In this document: positions 1-6,603 of the stretch, one piece after another
Numbering within the stretch: position 1 is the stretch's first letter
Layout: every line of letters starts with the position of its first letter
Source of the DNA: Bacteroidales bacterium
GTDB taxonomy: Bacteria; Bacteroidota; Bacteroidia; Bacteroidales; VadinHA17
Reading direction: 5' to 3'
Length of the DNA stretch: 44,577 nt
Assembly (NCBI GenBank): GCA_021157415.1
Contig: JAGGWN010000073.1
Coordinates: 1 to 44,577 of the forward strand
The notes under the pieces: generated by a model
Told to the model about the DNA's origin: nothing
Databases searched by the model: none
Seen by the model: only the letters and a program-made list of their open reading frames with translations
Translations under genes and position numbers: made by a program

Positions 1-2
1 GG

Positions 3-155
3 CGTGTCCTCAACGGCCTGCAGGAAGGTCTGCCCAGTGACCTGGTCGCCCAGGACCTGCGGGAAGCCATACACTACATGGGCGAAATCACCGGCGAGAT
101 CACCACCGATGAGATTCTGGGGAATATATTTTCCAGGTTCTGTATCGGTAAATAA
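3..155 (+). CDS. mnmE: tRNA modification GTPase MnmE, C-terminal fragment
   Basis: The reading frame enters from the left edge (first whole codon at 3) and gives 50 residues ending in FSRFCIGK. The terminal FC(I/L)GK is the hallmark of MnmE, whose C-terminal cysteine region takes part in modifying U34 of some tRNAs together with MnmG. The preceding helix ([21 protein letters not shown]) also fits the MnmE C-terminal helical domain. Nothing of the G domain is inside the window. A 79-bp dispersed repeat starts only 18 bases after the stop. The identification is firm despite the short fragment because the tail is so characteristic. Confidence 0.93.
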   Translation, partial: RVLNGLQEGLPSDLVAQDLREAIHYMGEITGEITTDEILGNIFSRFCIGK

Positions 156-172
156 AAAGGATCAATGTACCG

Positions 173-251
173 TAAGATTTTCTATTCCTCCATTGGCCGC
201 AATGTCAAAACTTTAAGCCTGTTATTTAATCGTAGCGCGGTCCCACCGGAT
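173..251. repeat. 79-bp dispersed direct repeat, copy 1
   Basis: This 79-base block is identical to 2655-2733 in the same orientation and diverges abruptly at both ends (begins TAAGATTTTC, ends CCCACCGGAT). It lies just after mnmE. No transposase and no clear terminal inverted repeats accompany it, so it could be a MITE-like element, the end of a lost mobile element, or a scar of rearrangement. Two reading frames that pass through the copies share the same peptide segment by chance of this repeat and are not homologous genes. Confidence 0.9.
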
Positions 252-356
252 AGCGAAAACCTTGAAGATTACCGGTCAAACCTTGTTTTATCTTCCGGAG
301 ACGATAGCCTGCACAATCTGCCAATGTCCTCTTCTTGTCGGAGGCAACCTGAAAAT

Positions 357-388
357 ATATGTATTTAAATAAATAATTAAATACATAT
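357..388. terminator. AT-rich perfect stem-loop, possible mnmE terminator
   Basis: There are 12-base perfect inverted arms, ATATGTATTTAA (357-368) and TTAAATACATAT (377-388), around an 8-base loop. The stem is almost all A/T, so it is a weak intrinsic terminator at best. It is the first strong dyad downstream of mnmE, with T-rich sequence after it. It could instead be a remnant of an element end. Confidence 0.35.
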
Positions 389-652
389 TTAAATATTTAT
401 TTCTTTTATCCTGTTCTGAAAATCACCCTCTGAGAGTCCCGGAAACGTTCTATCCTGCACCTCCCTCCCCCGGACAGTTCACGGACAGCCACATTCTGCC
501 TTCTGATTTTAGCTCCCAAATTGTTAACATCTTCAGTTTCATTATTATTTCGAGCCTGGCTATCGATTTTATTATTCCGTATCCAAAGAACCAAATATAT
601 TTTCTTTTTAAAAATTTGTGTAAATTTGTTCTGGACTTTACAAACATACAAG

Positions 653-742
653 ATGACAACCTATTACAAAGAACATGAAAAATTTCATATTGGTGTTGAC
701 ATCATTATCTTCGGATTTGACGGAGAGTGCTTAAATCTCTAA
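653..742 (+). pseudogene. N-terminal fragment of a NUDIX-type hydrolase/regulator
   Basis: From the ATG at 653 the frame reads MTTYYKEHEKFHIGVD and continues IIIFGFDG before a stop after 29 residues. This resembles the first strand region of Bacteroidota NUDIX proteins of the NrtR-like type (pattern YYxxHxKFxxxVDxIIFGFDxxxLxLLL), which normally continue to the NUDIX box and a winged helix, about 230 residues in all. Neither follows here, so the gene is truncated right after the first strand. A TAAATTTG box at 621-628 fits a Bacteroidota -7 element and may be its old promoter. The family call rests on a short stretch and on memory of the family. Confidence 0.5.
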
Positions 743-953
743 CTGAATGCATTACCCCGGGCAGTCCGCCGGCACGGACCCGTTCAGACGGGTCAGCACG
801 TTTTCAATGAGGTTTCCGCCAAAGGTTACGACCGCCGATGGAAGCAATAGCGCCTTGTTTCGCCATAGAGGCTTCGTAAGGCGCAATTGGGGACCATAGC
901 GGACGCGAAGGTGAATTAAAGGCAAGTGTTTTTTTAAATTAAATTCGTAAAAA

Positions 954-1865
954 ATGAAAAAAATTCTCATCTGGCTGGGACTTAGCATCCTGATGATGAT
1001 CTTCTGGATTATTGGAATAATGATTGGGAACAAACTATTTCCCAGTGATATGATGGGGTTATCAAATGAATCACAAAGTAAGTCACAGCTCATGCTTTTG
1101 TTATCCTGTGGCCTGAATGCCGGTGTTGTTTTATTTTATATTTACAATTCGCACATAAGGGGTTGGAAACTGGCCGGCACGGTGTTTCTTGTTACTTTTG
1201 GAATACAATACTTTATGTCACAGATAGAATCCCTTTGGTTCAACGATAGTCTCAATATGCCACTTAATACCATCTTTGCCGTGGTCAGCGGCGGTTTCTT
1301 TTCCACTTTGTTATTTTCTGTTACGGCCACCTGGTTGACAGGAAACTTGGGTTCTTCAGAGAAATTTGTAAAAATGAGAACGACAATAGAAACAGTGCCA
1401 ATGATAAAAAAGATCCTTTTGCTTGCTTTTATCATCTGGCCCCTGATTTATTTCTTGGCCGGTTACCTGATTGCCTGGCAGTTTTCAGCAATAAGGAAGT
1501 TTTACTCCGGAACCACCGTGATGGATTCTTTTTTTTCTATCATGAAAAATAATTTTTCTTCGGGACTTTACTTCTTTCAGATTTTTCGGGGGTTTTTATG
1601 GATACTTATCGTACTCCCTGCTTTGGCTGCAATCGAAAGATCCAGAATACGTAAAGGTATTATTATAGGACTGTTAATATCTTTCCTGGGAAGTAGCCAG
1701 CTTTTACTGCCCAATCCTGTTATGCCTGAAACGGTAAGAATGGTTCATCTTCTGGAAACCGCATCCTCCGGTTTCCTCTGGGGATTTATCATCGCCTGGT
1801 ACCTGGATATGTCTGTCATAAAAAGCCCGCTGAGATCTAAAGAAATTCAATCGGAAAAGGTCTGA
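954..1865 (+). CDS. unrecognised multi-pass membrane protein
   Basis: The product is 303 residues with about eight hydrophobic segments (roughly residues 5-25, 45-65, 70-90, 103-128, 148-175, 215-232, 238-255 and 270-290). The N-terminus MKKILIWLG could be a first anchor or signal. I recognise no family and see no catalytic motif, so it is a conserved-type inner-membrane protein of unknown function. The start at 954 is the natural ATG, after an AT-rich leader with no strong Shine-Dalgarno site, as usual in Bacteroidota. It stands alone on its strand between two scarred regions, so context says nothing about its role. The length and consistent hydrophobic pattern make a real gene likely. Confidence 0.75.
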   Translation: MKKILIWLGLSILMMIFWIIGIMIGNKLFPSDMMGLSNESQSKSQLMLLLSCGLNAGVVLFYIYNSHIRGWKLAGTVFLVTFGIQYFMSQIESLWFNDSLNMPLNTIFAVVSGGFFSTLLFSVTATWLTGNLGSSEKFVKMRTTIETVPMIKKILLLAFIIWPLIYFLAGYLIAWQFSAIRKFYSGTTVMDSFFSIMKNNFSSGLYFFQIFRGFLWILIVLPALAAIERSRIRKGIIIGLLISFLGSSQLLLPNPVMPETVRMVHLLETASSGFLWGFIIAWYLDMSVIKSPLRSKEIQSEKV

Positions 1866-2385
1866 TGAATCGGTTCCCGGTATTCCGGTTCAGGCATTGT
1901 TTAACCCAGTTTGAGCCACAGAGATTTCGAAAAAATCTTCTATTGCGCACAGAACGTAGGACGTACCGGGTAAATCCTTTGCTCCGCTGAAGCTGCGAGA
2001 AAGCGATGCCGACTTAGGCATTCACTGTTTTGGAGAAAAGACAAAACAGATGAAACGAACATGAATTTTCAGATTGGACCGGAGATCATCCCTGTCACAG
2101 ACTATCGTTTCAACTCATTTATAATATCCAGCAATCTGTTGACATGTTCCTCTATCCACTCTTTTTCTTCTTTGTGCAGGGGTGTAAATTAAGTCTCCTC
2201 ATGTCCCTTTTTCCTTTCACCGGGTTTGTACCATAGCAAAATGACGCAATTAAGAGTATAGAAATCCATAAGGTTCTAATTGCTTAATGGTTGTATTACA
2301 TTTGAGCAAATGCAAGGACATGGTCGTACCAAGTCCATACCAAGTCCGAACAAAATGAATATTGTTTAACTTAAAACTTATAAAA
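1866..2385. other. intergenic region holding a duplicated gene end
   Basis: No gene is supported here. The interval carries a 122-bp near-exact copy (2061-2182) of the end of the gene at 3831-4238. It also carries an AT-rich leader (about 2270-2385) in front of the broken DUF6266-like gene, with the 9-mer ACCAAGTCC twice at about 2328-2347. The rest (1866-2060) shows no motif I can name. Confidence 0.6.
2061..2182. repeat. 122-bp duplication, copy A (detached gene end)
   Basis: This matches 3790-3911 over 122 bases with one mismatch (GCAATCTG here, GCAACCTG there), and both flanks diverge sharply. In the other copy the block covers the last 81 coding bases plus stop-side flank of the 135-residue minus-strand gene at 3831-4238. 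Here only that tail exists, so it is a non-functional fragment. The near identity implies a recent duplication or gene conversion. Confidence 0.9.
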
Positions 2386-2654
2386 ATGGGGAAAATTAGT
2401 CAAGGTATCTTAGGAGGTTTCAGTGGTAAGGTCGGAAACGTTATCGGTGGAAACTGGAAAGGGATTGATTACATGCGGATAAAACCTGCAAATGTTGCCA
2501 ATCCTCAAACTGAAGGTCAAGTTGACCAACGCACAAAATTCTATACTGTATTGCAGTTTCTGCAACCATTAAAAGACTTTGTCAAGATTGGTTATAAGAA
2601 CTACGCAATCAAAATGACCGAGTTTAACAGCGCAATGTCGTACATCCTTACCCT
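2386..2654 (+). pseudogene. truncated DUF6266-like protein gene
   Basis: From the ATG at 2386 the frame gives MGKISQGILGGFSGKVGNVI, continues GGNWKGIDYMRIKPANVANPQTEGQ and ends near MTEFNSAMSYIL. This pattern matches the N-terminal half of small Bacteroidota proteins that I know as DUF6266 (usually about 200 residues, function unknown). At 2655 the 79-bp repeat begins and replaces the rest. The open frame continues through the repeat to 2832, into the antisense of the lactate dehydrogenase gene, but that tail is not family sequence. The gene is therefore broken. An upstream start at 2362 exists but is less likely, because family members begin with the MGK motif. Confidence 0.75.
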
Positions 2655-2733
2655 TAAGATTTTCTATTCCTCCATTGGCCGCAATGTCAAAACTTTAAGC
2701 CTGTTATTTAATCGTAGCGCGGTCCCACCGGAT
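2655..2733. repeat. 79-bp dispersed direct repeat, copy 2
   Basis: This is identical to 173-251. It sits at the point where the DUF6266-like gene loses its family sequence and 45 bases before the stop codon of the convergent ldh gene, so it marks an insertion or recombination junction. Confidence 0.9.
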
Positions 2734-2777
2734 TACGAATGCCTGCACTTGCCCTACGTTGATAAAGAATGCTTCGG

Positions 2778-3737
2778 TCAAGCATCTTTAATTGCCTGTT
2801 CATATTTCTCCTGGAGGGATTTAATTTTTTGAGCACTGGCACGGAGAGCATTGGTTTCCTCTTCATTCAAATGCAGGGGTAATGTATCCACCAGTTTTGT
2901 GCCCTTTATCAGATGAGGCATAGAGAGGCATACGTTCTGTACCCCGCAAATTTCTTTCAGCGGAGTGCTAATGGTCAGAATTGCCTTTTGGTTATGGGTA
3001 ATCGCATTGATGATATGTGCCGCAGAGGCCCCGATACCATAATAAGTAGCCCCTTTTCCCCGAATAATTTTATACGCAGCATTACGAACCTGTTCGTCAA
3101 TCTTATTTTTCGTTGCTTTATCAAAGGTCACGGAACGAAGATCAAAGAACTCGGCCAGGGGCAATCCGCCAATATCTACAATAGACCAAGTCAGCACTTC
3201 CGAATCTCCGTGTTCTCCGATTACATAACCATGGACATGCTGGGGATCGACCTCCAGGTATTGCCCCAACAACAGACGGAAACGTGCCGTATCCAGTGTG
3301 GTTCCCGTTCCAATTACCTGGCTTTGCGATACTCCGGCCCGGGTAGCATATCGGGCAGCTATATATGTCATGATATCCACGGGATTTGTAGCAATAAGTA
3401 AAATGGCTTCAGGAGCATGTTGCAAAATGAGGGGTATAATCTGACTAAATATCCTGCTGTTTTTCCCAAGAAGTTCAATTCTCGTCTCCCCTGGTTTCTG
3501 ATTTACTCCGGCAGCAATCACCACCACGACAGCATCACTGAGATCAGCATAATCCCCCTGCCGTACTACTATCGGATAGCTGAAGGGTATTGCATGCGAG
3601 AGATCCTCTGCTTCAGCCAAGGCACGTTCCCTGTTAATATCAATTAATACAATTTCCGAAGCTGCGTTGCGGAACAACAATGCATAAGCAATCGTTGAAC
3701 CAACAAACCCGGTACCTACAATTCCTATTTTCATCAT
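2778..3737 (-). CDS. ldh: L-lactate dehydrogenase (NAD-dependent)
   Basis: This 319-residue protein of the LDH/MDH superfamily should interconvert pyruvate and L-lactate with NAD(H) in the cytoplasm. The Rossmann motif GTGFVGS is at 8-14 and an acidic residue ends strand 2 (LIDIN, D33). The active-site loop is NQKPGETR: Q80 at the specificity position favours lactate over malate, where an Arg would be expected, and R86 is a substrate Arg. TNPVD is at 117-121, LDTARFR supplies D149 and R152, and the catalytic His is in GEHGDSE (H176). The length is normal. Two Met codons begin the protein; either could start it. The 3' end abuts the second 79-bp repeat, so its original terminator may be lost. 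It is flanked by the duplicated 122-bp block, and the whole locus may have been moved. Confidence 0.93.
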   Translation of the reverse strand: MMKIGIVGTGFVGSTIAYALLFRNAASEIVLIDINRERALAEAEDLSHAIPFSYPIVVRQGDYADLSDAVVVVIAAGVNQKPGETRIELLGKNSRIFSQIIPLILQHAPEAILLIATNPVDIMTYIAARYATRAGVSQSQVIGTGTTLDTARFRLLLGQYLEVDPQHVHGYVIGEHGDSEVLTWSIVDIGGLPLAEFFDLRSVTFDKATKNKIDEQVRNAAYKIIRGKGATYYGIGASAAHIINAITHNQKAILTISTPLKEICGVQNVCLSMPHLIKGTKLVDTLPLHLNEEETNALRASAQKIKSLQEKYEQAIKDA

Positions 3738-3789
3738 GTAAATGGTTATAATGTAAATGTTTATTCTTCATTATTAAGATTCATCAGGA

Positions 3790-3911
3790 ATGAATTTTCA
3801 GATTGGACCGGAGATCATCCCTGTCACAGACTATCGTTTCAACTCATTTATAATATCCAGCAACCTGTTGACATGTTCCTCTATCCACTCTTTTTCTTCT
3901 TTGTGCAGGGG
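3790..3911. repeat. 122-bp duplication, copy B (native end of the gene at 3831-4238)
   Basis: This is the partner of 2061-2182. It includes the stop codon and last 27 codons of the minus-strand gene and about 40 bases beyond. Because it is continuous with the full gene, this copy is the original. Confidence 0.9.
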
Positions 3912-4238
3912 ACCGTACCCTTTCATTTTATCCGGATAAGAATCATGCAGTATCGTCCACAATTGTGTCACTTTTGCATTAAAGATCTGTTTCTCGGGAT
4001 AGATGGCAGGCTCAGCCTTCAGTTCCCTGAAAAAACGTCTGTTTTCTTCCAGCAGTGTTTCAAGCCGGAGCATTTTTTCCTTCCGTTCTTCCGGGGTAAA
4101 AGATACTGTAGTCTGTAGGACTTCCCCTTGCCTTCCGGGGTTTTCCAGCAGTTGCAACAACTCCCATGCTTCCCGTTCAACGATTTCCGTGAGTGATGAG
4201 AGCACACGCAGATAGTTCGGAGGCAGTTTCACAGGCAT
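3831..4238 (-). CDS. unrecognised helical protein, third gene of a small operon
   Basis: The product has 135 residues and is highly charged, with heptad-like Leu and Glu patterns (EIVEREAWELLQLLE, EERKEKMLRLETLLEENRRF, EEKEWIEEHVNRLLDIINELK). It should be almost entirely alpha-helical and soluble, with no signal peptide. I recognise no family. It starts 15 bases after the YbjQ-family gene on the same strand and is very likely co-transcribed with it. Its end is duplicated at 2061-2182. The clean coding pattern and tight spacing support a real gene. Confidence 0.75.
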   Translation of the reverse strand: MPVKLPPNYLRVLSSLTEIVEREAWELLQLLENPGRQGEVLQTTVSFTPEERKEKMLRLETLLEENRRFFRELKAEPAIYPEKQIFNAKVTQLWTILHDSYPDKMKGYGPLHKEEKEWIEEHVNRLLDIINELKR

Positions 4239-4253
4239 AGATCGAAGGACTGC

Positions 4254-4577
4254 TTAGCCTTTTTTCCTGATCTTCACAGCTGTCCCGTAAGCCAGTAGCT
4301 CGGCCGACCCCTGCATCACGGCCGAAGTCGTAAAACGCATGGCCACAATGGCATCGGCTCCCAGGCTTTCGGCACTGGCAACCATCCGGTCGATGGCTTG
4401 TTCGCGCGATTCGGCCAGCATTTTGGTATACTCGGTAATCTCACCTCCTACCAGATTCCTCAATCCGGCCATAATGTCTTTCCCTACATGCCTGGCCCGA
4501 ATGGTATTCCCTTTTACCAGCCCGAAGGTTTCTGTGATTTCATAATCAGCCAATTCATCCTGTGTAGTTATGATCAT
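4254..4577 (-). CDS. YbjQ/UPF0145 family protein
   Basis: At 107 residues this has the usual length of the YbjQ (UPF0145, also called heavy-metal-binding domain) family. Recognisable family segments are the start ITTQDELADYEI, the central GNTIRARHVGKDIMAGLRNLVGGEITEYTKML, and the end GADAIVAMRFTTSAVMQGSAELLAYGTAVKI. Members form ring-shaped pentamers. The molecular role is not established and the metal-binding label is historical. The gene sits 11 bases after a two-helix membrane protein and 15 bases before a helical protein, so the three form an operon. Confidence 0.92.
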   Translation of the reverse strand: MIITTQDELADYEITETFGLVKGNTIRARHVGKDIMAGLRNLVGGEITEYTKMLAESREQAIDRMVASAESLGADAIVAMRFTTSAVMQGSAELLAYGTAVKIRKKG

Positions 4578-4588
4578 AACATTGGTTT

Positions 4589-4813
4589 TTAGAGATCCAC
4601 ATTTTTTGAATAATAATCATCTTCTTTGTTTTTCAGGCGATCTTTGACTACCTGGGCAAACAACAAACCCAGGCCAATCAACACAAGAAAGCCAACGAGT
4701 CCCCAGGGCCAGGCTTCAATCATTCCAAAAAGGATAACACCAAGCCAGACCAGGGCAACCACACCCAGAAGAATATATCCTGCTTTTTCCATGATGGAAA
4801 TAAATTTTTGCAT
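4589..4813 (-). CDS. small two-helix membrane protein
   Basis: This 74-residue protein has two hydrophobic helices (about residues 12-32 and 35-55) with a Trp/Gly turn (EAWPWGLVG), followed by a charged cytoplasmic tail (DRLKNKEDDYYSKN). The start could be Met1 or Met8 (MEKAGY). It is the first gene of the operon with the YbjQ-family protein, and small membrane proteins of this kind are often found beside YbjQ genes. No function can be assigned; it may anchor or recruit its neighbours. Confidence 0.75.
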   Translation of the reverse strand: MQKFISIMEKAGYILLGVVALVWLGVILFGMIEAWPWGLVGFLVLIGLGLLFAQVVKDRLKNKEDDYYSKNVDL

Positions 4814-4916
4814 AAAGATAAGAAATTTGAATCCAACTCGGATAAGAAAAACCTATTTTTAGAATTGTCGTAAAATAATTACTTTGCATCCTTATTATCA
4901 TCCAATATTTTTTTTC

Positions 4917-6047
4917 GTGGATTCAGAAGTTACCATCATTGGGGCCGGAGTTGTAGGGCTGGCAATAGCGTCGGAATTATCCCGCTATTATTCCCGGGTT
5001 TTTGTGATTGAGAGACACGACCATTTCGGCATGGAGACCAGTAGCCGCAACAGTGAAGTGATCCATTCAGGTATATACTACAGACCAGGAACCCTGAAAG
5101 CACGCCTGTGCAGGGAAGGCAGGGACATGCTATACCGGTATTGCCGGGGACATGACATCGGTTACCGAAAATGCGGAAAGCTGATCGTCGCTACCCAAAA
5201 GAATGACATAGACAAACTGAAAGAAATCCTGGCCACAGCCCATAAAAACGATGTTTCGGATGCACGGATGATCACCGCCGGGGAAGCGGAGAAAATGGAA
5301 CCTCATATCCGGACCGTACAGAACTTGTTCTTTCCTTCCAGCGGTATCGTAGATATTCATGGTCTGATGCAGTCACTGGAAAATGAATCAGTCAACCGGG
5401 GGGTGGATTTTGCGTACGGGTGCGAAGTAATAGGGCTAAAGCAGGATCCCGGAAACCATGAATACATCATCAGCATACTGGATACGGACGGTTCATCCTT
5501 TGATTTCACCTCCCGGTATGTTATAAACTCGGCCGGCCTGGGGGCTGAAAAGATTGCCCGTATGGCAGGCATTGAGGACCCACAATATAAAACATGGTTC
5601 TGGAAAGGGGAATATTTTGCTTTGCTGAATGGAAAACACAAACTTATAAACCGGCTGGTGTATCCCGTTCCCGAGCCCAACACCACAGGTTTAGGCATCC
5701 ATACCACGCCCGATCTGTCAGGACGACAGAAACTGGGACCCAATGCCCTTTTCCTGGAGGACGGCAAAATAGACTATTCTGTTGATCCCACCCATGCTAA
5801 AGAATTCTACCAAAAAGCCAGCCGCTTTCTCCCTTTCCTTGAACCCGGCGACCTGGCCCCTGATCAGGCAGGGATCAGACCCAAACTACAAAGACCGGGC
5901 GATCCTGCAAGAGATTTTATCATCCGGGAAGAAGAGAAGAAAGGATTTCCCGGATTGGTAAACCTGATCGGCATTGAATCCCCCGGACTCACTGCCGCTT
6001 TGAGCATCGGAAACCATGTCCGCTCTCTGTTGAAAAAGTATGATTAA
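4917..6047 (+). CDS. lhgO: FAD-dependent oxidoreductase, LhgO (L-2-hydroxyglutarate dehydrogenase) type
   Basis: This protein of the DAO (D-amino-acid oxidase) superfamily most resembles LhgO, which oxidises L-2-hydroxyglutarate to 2-oxoglutarate and passes electrons to the respiratory chain. It shows the FAD motif IGAGVVGLAIASEL, the family segment SSRNSEVIHSGIYYRPGTLK, FFPSSGIVDIHGLM, WKGEYFALL, LVYPVPEP, LGPNAL and the C-terminal LIGIESPGLTAALSIG. An upstream TTG frame start at 4884 exists, but that TTG lies in a promoter-like ACTTTGCA stretch. I therefore prefer GTG at 4917 (starting (V/M)DSEVTIIGAG), giving 376 residues. Substrate is inferred from family resemblance; other 2-hydroxyacid or sarcosine-like substrates are possible. 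Confidence 0.85.
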   Translation: MDSEVTIIGAGVVGLAIASELSRYYSRVFVIERHDHFGMETSSRNSEVIHSGIYYRPGTLKARLCREGRDMLYRYCRGHDIGYRKCGKLIVATQKNDIDKLKEILATAHKNDVSDARMITAGEAEKMEPHIRTVQNLFFPSSGIVDIHGLMQSLENESVNRGVDFAYGCEVIGLKQDPGNHEYIISILDTDGSSFDFTSRYVINSAGLGAEKIARMAGIEDPQYKTWFWKGEYFALLNGKHKLINRLVYPVPEPNTTGLGIHTTPDLSGRQKLGPNALFLEDGKIDYSVDPTHAKEFYQKASRFLPFLEPGDLAPDQAGIRPKLQRPGDPARDFIIREEEKKGFPGLVNLIGIESPGLTAALSIGNHVRSLLKKYD

Positions 6048-6077
6048 TAACCGGAGGTAAGGGTGTAAGCGTATGCT

Positions 6078-6488
6078 TCAAGCCCCAAGAATATTCTTTA
6101 CCGCAACCAGAAAGTCAGTCTTATCAAAAGGTTTTTGAAAAGCTTTTATCGCTCCGAAATATTCTGCTGTTTTCAGGTAACTGCCTGCGGCAGAACGGCC
6201 TCCTCCTGAAATAGCCACAATTTTGCTTTCCGGTTTTAACTGACGAATCTCCATGATGGTTTCCAGGCCTTCTTTTTCAGGCATGATAATATCAGTGATT
6301 ACCAGGTCAAAAGTATCCTTTTCTATCATCTGCAATCCTTCGATTCCGTTTTCGGCTCTTTCCACGGCATACCCTTCCCGCTCCAACATCAGCGATAACA
6401 TTTCGCTGAAATCTTTATCGTCCTCTATAAGTAAAATCTTTTCCATATCCTTCATTGCGATCCCGATCATGCACAGCTTTCTTTTCAT
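6078..6488 (-). CDS. single-domain response regulator (CheY-like receiver)
   Basis: The gene encodes up to 136 residues; translation may really begin at Met15 (MEKILLIEDDKDF), giving 122. The receiver hallmarks are all visible: the acidic pair EDD (22-24), phospho-acceptor D66 in LVITDIIMP, the switch Ser in VAISGGG, and the conserved Lys in KPFDKTD. There is no output domain, so it probably acts by protein contact or as part of a phosphorelay. It lies 115 bases downstream of the large histidine kinase on the same strand, which is its obvious partner. It converges with the oxidoreductase gene with only 30 bases between stops. Confidence 0.9.
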   Translation of the reverse strand: MKRKLCMIGIAMKDMEKILLIEDDKDFSEMLSLMLEREGYAVERAENGIEGLQMIEKDTFDLVITDIIMPEKEGLETIMEIRQLKPESKIVAISGGGRSAAGSYLKTAEYFGAIKAFQKPFDKTDFLVAVKNILGA

Positions 6489-6603
6489 TAAAAGTCATCA
6501 TTTTGTCGTAAAAAAACAACTTCTATTACGCTGTATTTTATTTTTTTTTATGAAAGTACGCCCATGATAGGTTAACGGGCCTCCCTGATAGATGAATGAA
6601 AAA

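Larger units (their letters stand above)
156..953. other. gene-poor scarred interval after mnmE
   Basis: I see no intact gene in this stretch. It contains the first 79-bp repeat (173-251), an AT-rich perfect stem-loop (357-388), the start of a broken NUDIX-type gene (653-742) and a small GC-rich stem-loop at 777-794 (arms GACCCGT and ACGGGTC around TCAG). The stretch 745-930 is more GC-rich than its surroundings and reads like a fragment of some other element, but I do not recognise it. Short frames here lack family resemblance. Confidence 0.6.

Noticed and set aside
165-368. 67-codon frame sharing a peptide with the frame at 2362-2832
   Set aside because: The shared peptide is only the translation of the 79-bp DNA repeat; no conserved gene is implied.
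4884-4916. TTG start giving an 11-residue longer LhgO-type protein
   Set aside because: The TTG lies in a promoter-like ACTTTGCA stretch and the extra residues precede the normal FAD-motif start; GTG at 4917 fits better.
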